Made by a program: the position numbers and the translations under genes. Under the pieces are notes generated by a model. The model was not told the origin of the DNA, did not search any database, and was given only the letters and a program-made list of their open reading frames with translations. From Phycisphaeraceae bacterium (GTDB lineage Bacteria > Planctomycetota > Phycisphaerae > Phycisphaerales > UBA1924): a DNA stretch of 11,430 nt. Location of the stretch: positions 1-11,430 of the forward strand of contig WUAJ01000057.1 in NCBI GenBank assembly GCA_009827215.1, written 5' to 3'. Within the stretch, counting starts at the first letter, position 1. Each line of letters starts with the position of its first letter. Of the stretch, positions 6,872-11,430 are shown piece after piece.

Positions 6872-8014
6872 TCAGTACACACAGCGTTTGCGCACAAACC
6901 CATCCACAGACGGATCAATCTCCGCAAGCACCCGAGCAATCTCCACCCCCGCCGTCCCGTCCCCATAAGGATGCGCCGAACCCCGATCCACACACGAGCA
7001 CAACTCCCGCAGCGCCGTCCCAACCTCATCCCCCGACTCCACATGCACCGTCATCCCCGCGCATCGCTCGCGCCCAGACTGCCGAATCCCGACATCCACG
7101 CTCGGACACCCAAGCGCACTGCACTCAATCAACCCACTCGAAGAGTTCCCCACCAGCGCCCCGCCCTCCTGACCAACCCGCTTGAGCAACCCCGCAAACA
7201 CATCCCGCTCCAGATGCTCACGCACCACCACACCCTCATGCCCTTCAACTTCCTGAATCGCCTCAAGAATCCCCCGTCTCCCAGGATCAAGATTCGGATG
7301 CATCACCAGCACCCGCATCCCCTCAACCGACGCAAGCACCTTCCGCATCTCCTCCCGCTCCACCTCATCCCCGCGCCCGCAAGGATGCATCAGCACGACC
7401 ACCTCCGGAGACCCCAGCGCCACATACGCCCCGTCCCCAAGCGCATGAACAACCCCAAGCCCATCAATCGCAGGCGACCCCACCACAAACACCCGCTCCG
7501 CGTCCTCGCCCATCCGCCGGATCCGCTCCGCGCTCCCTTCCGTCGCTGCCAGATGCACGTTCGCCATTTTCGTGATCGCGTGCCGCATCGCCTCATCCGC
7601 GACCCCCTCCGCGCGATCCCCGCCATGAATATGCGCCAGCGCCCACCCCCCGATTGATGCCGCCGATGCCGCCGCAAACGCCTCGATCCGATCCCCAAGC
7701 ACCACCACCCAGTCCGGATCAAGCAGCGAGTACGACCGCCCGAATCTCCCGATCCCCTTCCCAGTCGCTTCAACATCCTCCGCGCGCCCGATCCGTCCCG
7801 CAGTCTGCATCGGGATCGAGTCCGCCACCTCAAACTCCGCCTTCACTTCTCTGAATGTCAACGCCGGCTGCACCAAATGCGACCCCGCCGCCACCACCAA
7901 AAGCTCAAGCTCCGCCCGATCCTGCACCGCCCTCATCACAGGCTTCAGCAACCCAAACTCCGCCCGAGTCCCCGTCACCACCAACACCCGACGCTTGCGA
8001 TTCTGCTCATTCAT
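6872..8014 (-). CDS. UDP-N-acetylglucosamine 2-epimerase, hydrolysing type (NeuC/LegG-like)
   Basis: Enzymes of this family convert UDP-GlcNAc (or a diacetylbacillosamine analogue) to ManNAc-type sugars and UDP, the entry to sialic or legionaminic acid synthesis. The 380-residue protein shows GTRAEFG (15-21), VVLGDRIEAFAAA (104-116), HIHGGDRAEGVADEAMRHAI (128-147), VVGSPAIDGL (177-186) and GNSSSGLIE (289-297), with two Rossmann-like halves. The usual HIHGGE reads HIHGGD here (Asp133). I chose the ATG at 8014 because MNEQNRKRR leads straight into the first strand (VLVVTGTRAEF). An in-frame ATG at 8062 would place the start inside the preceding terminator stem. A G-run touches the start; it is a poor Shine-Dalgarno site. 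No neuB or neuA partner is in view. Codons end mostly in G. NeuC versus LegG cannot be decided. Confidence 0.9.
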   Translation of the reverse strand: MNEQNRKRRVLVVTGTRAEFGLLKPVMRAVQDRAELELLVVAAGSHLVQPALTFREVKAEFEVADSIPMQTAGRIGRAEDVEATGKGIGRFGRSYSLLDPDWVVVLGDRIEAFAAASAASIGGWALAHIHGGDRAEGVADEAMRHAITKMANVHLAATEGSAERIRRMGEDAERVFVVGSPAIDGLGVVHALGDGAYVALGSPEVVVLMHPCGRGDEVEREEMRKVLASVEGMRVLVMHPNLDPGRRGILEAIQEVEGHEGVVVREHLERDVFAGLLKRVGQEGGALVGNSSSGLIECSALGCPSVDVGIRQSGRERCAGMTVHVESGDEVGTALRELCSCVDRGSAHPYGDGTAGVEIARVLAEIDPSVDGFVRKRCVY

Positions 8015-8052
8015 ACCCCATCGTAGACACCACGCGACCGACCCCAGCAAAC

Positions 8053-8083
8053 AAAAAAGCACCCGGGATCACTCCCAAGTGCT
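8053..8083 (-). terminator. Rho-independent terminator of the PEP-CTERM gene
   Basis: AGCAC (8058-8062) pairs with GTGCT (8079-8083). Inside, GGGA (8065-8068) pairs with TCCC (8073-8076), with a two-by-two mismatch between the stems. Read on the minus strand, the stem is followed by TTTTTTGTTT. It lies about 30 bases after the PEP-CTERM stop and before the epimerase gene. Confidence 0.85.
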
Positions 8084-8111
8084 CTTGATTCAAACCGATT
8101 GAGTCAATCAC

Positions 8112-8759
8112 TCAACGCCGACGACGGCCCGCAACCAGACCACCAAGACCGAGCATCGCAAGCACGCTCGGAGCAGGAACCTGATTCAGCTCAAAGTTAT
8201 GAGCAAGCGCCCCGCCGTTCGCGCCACCAAAGGTGCCGTCCTCGCTCCCGATGACAGGCCCGCCATCGCTTAAGAACCACTGACCATTCGAGGTCGCGTC
8301 CGTTGAAACCTGAAGGATACCAGCGCCATCAACAGTGATGGCGCCACCAAGGTTGATGGTCCAGATGAAGTTGCCACCAGTAGGAAGAGTCACATTGAAC
8401 GCATCGATGAGCGTATCACCAGCAGCGTTAAAGAACTCAAAGACCAGCCCGCCACCATCAAGCTCAACACCACCAACAAAGCGGATGCTATCAAGCGTCA
8501 CCGAACCAGCTTCAGTCGATGTGTAATCATCAAAGCCCAGCACACCGTTCGCAGGAGGGAACGCCTGGTATCCCGAAGGACCAGCATCGATGTTCGAGTA
8601 CACCGTGTTGCTCACGCCCTGGGTGCCCTCTTCGAGCGAAATCATCGTGACCTGATCCGCACCAATCTGGCGGTAAGTCGACACATCACCAAGCACAGGG
8701 CCTGCAACAGCACTCCCAGCGCACACAGCAACAGCTGTAATAGCAGTAACTTTCAACAT
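8112..8759 (-). CDS. Secreted PEP-CTERM (VPAP variant) protein
   Basis: This 215-residue exported protein has unknown function. Residues 1-19 are a signal peptide (MLKVTAITAVAVCAGSAVA) with likely cleavage after AVA19. The middle is rich in Gly, Asp, Thr and Val and looks like a beta-sandwich surface domain. I see no catalytic motif. The C-terminus is a PEP-CTERM type sorting signal: VPAPS (194-198), a hydrophobic stretch (LAMLGLGGLVAG) and a final RRRR. In such proteins the tail holds them in the membrane for exosortase processing; Ala replaces the usual Glu. No exosortase gene is in the window. The ATG at 8759 was chosen over 8816 because it begins the signal peptide and has a purine-rich AAAGAGAGAAAG stretch upstream. 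The gene stands alone between two terminators. Its balanced, C-ending codons suggest good expression. Confidence 0.9.
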   Translation of the reverse strand: MLKVTAITAVAVCAGSAVAGPVLGDVSTYRQIGADQVTMISLEEGTQGVSNTVYSNIDAGPSGYQAFPPANGVLGFDDYTSTEAGSVTLDSIRFVGGVELDGGGLVFEFFNAAGDTLIDAFNVTLPTGGNFIWTINLGGAITVDGAGILQVSTDATSNGQWFLSDGGPVIGSEDGTFGGANGGALAHNFELNQVPAPSVLAMLGLGGLVAGRRRR

Positions 8760-8820
8760 AATTGCTTTCTCTCTTTCTTTGTAGACCAAGCAAGCATCAG
8801 AACGACGCCAACTCAAACTG

Positions 8821-8843
8821 TGAACACCACACGAAGATGTTCA
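8821..8843. repeat. Inverted repeat upstream of the PEP-CTERM gene
   Basis: TGAACA (8821-8826) and TGTTCA (8838-8843) are exact inverted copies with an 11-base spacer, 62 bases upstream of the PEP-CTERM start. It could be a protein-binding site or a weak hairpin in the leader. Six-base arms can also arise by chance. Confidence 0.35.
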
Positions 8844-8848
8844 TCTCT

Positions 8849-8885
8849 CTTGCCAAAAAGCCGGTCTCTCACCCCGGCTTGCAAG
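8849..8885 (-). terminator. Rho-independent terminator after truA
   Basis: AAGCCGG (8858-8864) pairs with CCGGCTT (8874-8880) around nine bases. An outer CTTGC/GCAAG pair (8849-8853 and 8881-8885) can extend it past a four-base bulge. Read on the minus strand, the inner stem runs into TTTTT. It lies about 100 bases after the truA stop and probably ends the nuoG-truA transcript. Confidence 0.75.
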
Positions 8886-8928
8886 AATATACCCCAAAAT
8901 CGCCCCCTGAGATTCTAAAACTCGACGG

Positions 8929-8934
8929 ATTATA
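8929..8934 (-). promoter_or_regulatory. Possible -10 box (TATAAT) upstream of the PEP-CTERM gene
   Basis: A perfect TATAAT on the minus strand lies in the AT-rich part of the longest intergenic stretch (8760-8981). A 17-base spacer gives TACTAA as the -35 element, a poor match to TTGACA. A start here would transcribe through the hairpin at 8849-8885 before reaching the PEP-CTERM gene. Confidence 0.3.
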
Positions 8935-8981
8935 CGGAAAAACACCCAGTTTTAGTACCAATTCGGACCGAGCCCCCGCCA

Positions 8982-9881
8982 TCAATACCGAATCCACTCC
9001 AGCCGCAGCCCCATCGGAGGCAGCGTCGGACCACGATTCGACAGCCGATCCGCACTCTCAACCACCTCGCGCACATCCTCAACACTCATCTTCCCGCGTC
9101 CCACTTCCATCAGCGTCCCCGCGATGATCCGCACCATGTTGTACAAAAACCCCGACCCTGAAACCCGCACCCGCACAAGCCGCACCCCATCACCAACCCC
9201 AAGAACATCCTCCCCATCATCCCCTCCACCAACCTCCTCCACCGAACAATCAAAGATCTCCCGCACCGTCGTCTTCCGTCCGTGATTGATCTGCGCAAAG
9301 CCCGCAAAGTCATGCTCCCCGATCAGCACTCGCGCCGCCTCGTTCATCTTCGCCACATCAAGCTCGTACCACGTATGCCACACATACCGCCGCCCAAACA
9401 CCGGCCGCGCCTCCCCGCACGCGATCGTGTAGGTGTACTCCTTGCTCCTCGCCCCCCCAATCGGACTGAAGCCTTCTTCCACAACCTCCGCACTCCGCAC
9501 CAAAACATCCCGAGGCAGCCGCGCATTGACCGCCTTCACCAACGAATCGCACCCCCGATCACTCGGCCATCCAACCCCCTTGCTCGGATCAGGTTCACTC
9601 ACAAAGCTCGCCACCTGCCCCCACGCATGCACCCCCGAATCCGTCCGCGAAGCCCCAGTGACAATCACTTCCTCCCGAAGCACCTCCCGAACCGCGCGCT
9701 CGAGGACCTCCTGCACCGTCCGCAACTGCGCCCGCTCCACCCCATCACGCACAACACGCCCGATCTCTTTGTCATCCGATGCAACATCCCCACCCCCCTC
9801 AACCGGAGGCTCCTGCTTTTGCCACCCAAAAAAATCCGTACCGTCGTACGCCACCGTCAACTTATACCGAATCCCACCCAT
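8982..9881 (-). CDS. truA: tRNA pseudouridine synthase A
   Basis: TruA converts uridines 38-40 in the tRNA anticodon stem-loop to pseudouridine. Seen in the 299-residue protein: YDGTDFFGWQKQ (12-23), the catalytic motif GASRTDSGVHAWGQ (76-89) with Asp81, SKEYTYTI, the FLYNMVRIIAGTL core segment, and the C-terminal PPMGLRLEWIRY. All expected sites are intact. It is about 30 residues longer than E. coli TruA (270), owing to an acidic insert at about 24-52 and a Gly/Asp-rich loop at about 217-234, both in places where the family tolerates loops. Its ATG overlaps the stop of the upstream small gene (TGATG, one shared base), which suggests translational coupling. The coding strand is very G-rich. 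Confidence 0.96.
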   Translation of the reverse strand: MGGIRYKLTVAYDGTDFFGWQKQEPPVEGGGDVASDDKEIGRVVRDGVERAQLRTVQEVLERAVREVLREEVIVTGASRTDSGVHAWGQVASFVSEPDPSKGVGWPSDRGCDSLVKAVNARLPRDVLVRSAEVVEEGFSPIGGARSKEYTYTIACGEARPVFGRRYVWHTWYELDVAKMNEAARVLIGEHDFAGFAQINHGRKTTVREIFDCSVEEVGGGDDGEDVLGVGDGVRLVRVRVSGSGFLYNMVRIIAGTLMEVGRGKMSVEDVREVVESADRLSNRGPTLPPMGLRLEWIRY

Positions 9882-10117
9882 CAGACCTGTTTCTCAGTCG
9901 GCTCTTCCCCAACAGATTCAGCGCCCCCACTATCAAAGTCACGAATCACCTTCGTCTCGCTTGCGCTCGATCCAGGACTCCCCCCGCCGTGCCCAAACCG
10001 CTTGTACTCCGCATCCGCCCACTGATCCCCCACTTTCCACCACACCAGCGTGAACACTCCCGCACCAACCGCTAGTAACAAACCCCCGATCAGCCAAACT
10101 GCCCAGTGTTCCATCAT
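9881..10117 (-). CDS. Small single-pass membrane protein, unknown function
   Basis: I do not recognise this 78-residue protein. Residues about 5-27 (WAVWLIGGLLLAVGAGVFTLVWW) form one membrane helix, close to the N-terminus. The rest is hydrophilic and probably disordered, with a Gly/Ser-rich stretch (FGHGGGSPGSSAS) and an acidic end. It is likely real: it fits exactly between nuoG (13-base gap) and truA (one-base TGATG overlap), and a GGGG run precedes the start. Two adjacent ATG codons at 10117 and 10114 could serve as start. Its place next to a complex I gene suggests a membrane or respiratory link, but that is inference. Confidence 0.7.
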   Translation of the reverse strand: MMEHWAVWLIGGLLLAVGAGVFTLVWWKVGDQWADAEYKRFGHGGGSPGSSASETKVIRDFDSGGAESVGEEPTEKQV

Positions 10118-10130
10118 CAGCGCACCCCGA

Positions 10131-11430
10131 TCAGAGCGTCACCATTTCCATATCACTCTCGATCGTCTCGCCCTCAGGCGCACCGACGACCGAATCCACA
10201 TATCCAGACAGCGCTTCGATCTTGCCCATCTCGCCGCGCACGCTGTCCGCACAGAACAACTCGCCGCGCTCAAGATTCACGCTCTCGCTCGCGCCCGACA
10301 CCTGACCAGGCTGATCGTCCACCACCTGCGCCCCAAAAGCAGGAGGATGCCGATCGAGAGTCCCGCCCGACGACAACTCGATCAGATCCATCGCGATCTG
10401 CCCCTCGCTCTTGCTCGCGTGCTGCGTCGGGATCGCCTGATCAAAGTGCTGCACGATGCCATCGCAGTTCTCGAAACTCCCCGCCTTCTCCGCGAAGGTC
10501 GCGCTCGGCAAAACCACCTGCGCCATCTCAACAAGCGATGAATCCAATGTATCAATGAGCATGATGTCGTACTCTGCAACCGACTTGATTAGCTCATCCG
10601 TCACCCAGTCGCTCGGATAGTTGCCAGTAAGAACAGTACACCCAAACTTCGTTCCGATGTCACGCATGAATGAACCAAAGTCCCCATCAAACGCGTTCAT
10701 GGATTCAAGCACTCGCCGCACACCACGCGCATTGGGCGCCTTCTCAGCGCGAGCAACAAAGTCCTTCGCGCCCCCCGTGTTTCTGAACACCCGATCCTCG
10801 CCATCTACAGGGACCGCGCCAAGATAGAAACTTGCCGCATCGTCTATTTCTCTCATGGCCGTGACCAACGCAAATGCTTCTTCGCTCGTCAGCATCGGAG
10901 ATACAACCACCCCGACCCCACTGTTTTCATGAATGACTTCCAGCATCTGCCTCAGAGCCCGAGTCCAACTCGCCTCAACCATCATCCCGTGCTCGCGCCG
11001 CATCGGTCCCACCAACCGATCCTCGCTGTGCACAAACTTCCACCCATACCGAACCTCGTCCGTCATCCACCATGTATTGATGTCCATATTCTCGCGAGGC
11101 TTCAATCGATACACCATCCCCTGATTGTGCTCGACCCAAATATTGTCCCCCGACGAGGTCAGCGGATCGATCCCCGCTGTTCTTTTGAGGAACCACACAC
11201 GCTGCGTGAACAAGAAGTCCTTATCAAGCAGCGCCCCAACAGGACACAGATCAATCACATTGCTCGCGATCGGATTATCCAGTGGAACTCCAGGGAACAC
11301 ATCAATCTGACTCTGGTTCCCGCGCCCATCAATCATCAGCTCAGTCGTCCCCGCGACCTCGTCCGCGAACCGCACGCACCGCGTGCACATGATGCACCGA
11401 TCCGAGTACAGATACACAGTGGGACCCAGG
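10131..11430 (-). CDS. nuoG: NADH-quinone oxidoreductase subunit G, C-terminal part (5' end outside window)
   Basis: NuoG is the Fe-S subunit of the complex I arm that passes electrons from NADH toward quinone. The frame is open to the right edge, and the first visible residues (LGPTVYLYSDRC) are internal, so the GTG at 11417 is not a start. Numbering from that GTG codon, Cys8, Cys11 and Cys14 (DRCIMCTRCVRF) and Cys58 (DLCPVGAL) bind one 4Fe-4S cluster. The 2Fe-2S and His/Cys clusters would lie upstream. The molybdopterin-oxidoreductase-like domain follows, but the four cysteines that bind the extra N7 cluster in E. coli and Thermus are absent (MTD where they have LCD). About 370 residues follow the last Cys, compared with about 500 in the mitochondrial 75-kDa subunit, so the domain is shortened. 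No nuoH or nuoI follows; the next genes are a small membrane protein and truA. Confidence 0.9.
   Translation of the reverse strand, partial: LGPTVYLYSDRCIMCTRCVRFADEVAGTTELMIDGRGNQSQIDVFPGVPLDNPIASNVIDLCPVGALLDKDFLFTQRVWFLKRTAGIDPLTSSGDNIWVEHNQGMVYRLKPRENMDINTWWMTDEVRYGWKFVHSEDRLVGPMRREHGMMVEASWTRALRQMLEVIHENSGVGVVVSPMLTSEEAFALVTAMREIDDAASFYLGAVPVDGEDRVFRNTGGAKDFVARAEKAPNARGVRRVLESMNAFDGDFGSFMRDIGTKFGCTVLTGNYPSDWVTDELIKSVAEYDIMLIDTLDSSLVEMAQVVLPSATFAEKAGSFENCDGIVQHFDQAIPTQHASKSEGQIAMDLIELSSGGTLDRHPPAFGAQVVDDQPGQVSGASESVNLERGELFCADSVRGEMGKIEALSGYVDSVVGAPEGETIESDMEMVTL

Noticed and set aside
6752..7657. Open frame of 301 codons on the plus strand
   Set aside because: It lies opposite the epimerase gene and encodes a His/Pro/Arg-rich product with no recognisable domain. 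It is explained by the strong C-richness of the plus strand, which removes stop codons from shadow frames.
8015..8062. In-frame ATG at 8062 as epimerase start (16 more residues)
   Set aside because: The start codon would lie inside the terminator stem of the upstream gene, and the added residues have no counterpart in the family. The ATG at 8014 leads directly into the first strand.
8760..8816. ATG at 8816 as PEP-CTERM protein start
   Set aside because: It would place 19 charged residues before a normal signal peptide. The ATG at 8759 begins the signal peptide and has a purine-rich stretch upstream.
9282..10025. Plus-strand open frame of 247 codons
   Set aside because: It is antisense to truA and the small membrane gene, is rich in Pro, His and Arg, and has no domain. 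It is a composition artefact.
1..11430. Defence island, prophage, CRISPR array or transposon
   Set aside because: I looked for regularly spaced repeats, terminal inverted repeats, and integrase, transposase, nuclease or toxin-antitoxin motifs and saw none. The genes are housekeeping, envelope or signalling.

Overview
The window looks like chromosomal DNA from a planctomycete-type bacterium, most likely a relative of the Phycisphaerae. The reasons are a PEP-CTERM (VPAP variant) sorting signal ending in a run of four arginines, a TPR-sulfotransferase, a class II DAHP synthase, frequent lack of Shine-Dalgarno sites, and a strongly C-rich plus strand. The lineage is inferred from style and was not established by a search. 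I see no phage, transposon, CRISPR, tRNA or rRNA.

Layout: positions 1-5766 hold five plus-strand genes in close succession (gaps 45, 42, 7 and 39 bases). They are the 3' part of a class II DAHP synthase (first step of aromatic amino-acid synthesis), a metallo-beta-lactamase-fold protein that has lost its metal ligands, a long Cys/Met-metabolism PLP enzyme, a TPR-sulfotransferase, and the nucleotidase SurE. From 5845 to the right edge everything is on the minus strand. Reading right to left: the 3' part of nuoG (complex I, Fe-S subunit), a 78-residue single-pass membrane protein, truA (tRNA pseudouridine synthase), a secreted PEP-CTERM protein, a NeuC-like UDP-GlcNAc 2-epimerase, and an HDOD signalling protein. 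The two halves converge at 5767-5844.

Three hairpins are each followed by a T-run on the minus strand. They split the right half into likely transcription units: nuoG-membrane protein-truA, the PEP-CTERM gene alone, and the epimerase with HDOD. No gene-free stretch exceeds about 225 bases; the longest (8760-8981) holds a terminator, a TATAAT box and an inverted repeat.

Most of this is housekeeping and cell-envelope content, not a defence or mobile island. The observations most worth following are: the MBL-fold pseudoenzyme with every metal-binding histidine replaced; a run of genes linked to sulfur or PAPS chemistry (PLP enzyme, sulfotransferase, SurE); plus-strand C-richness that ignores gene direction, with HDOD and the PEP-CTERM gene as exceptions; and a NuoG that lacks the cysteines for cluster N7. 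I found no clear new multi-gene system.
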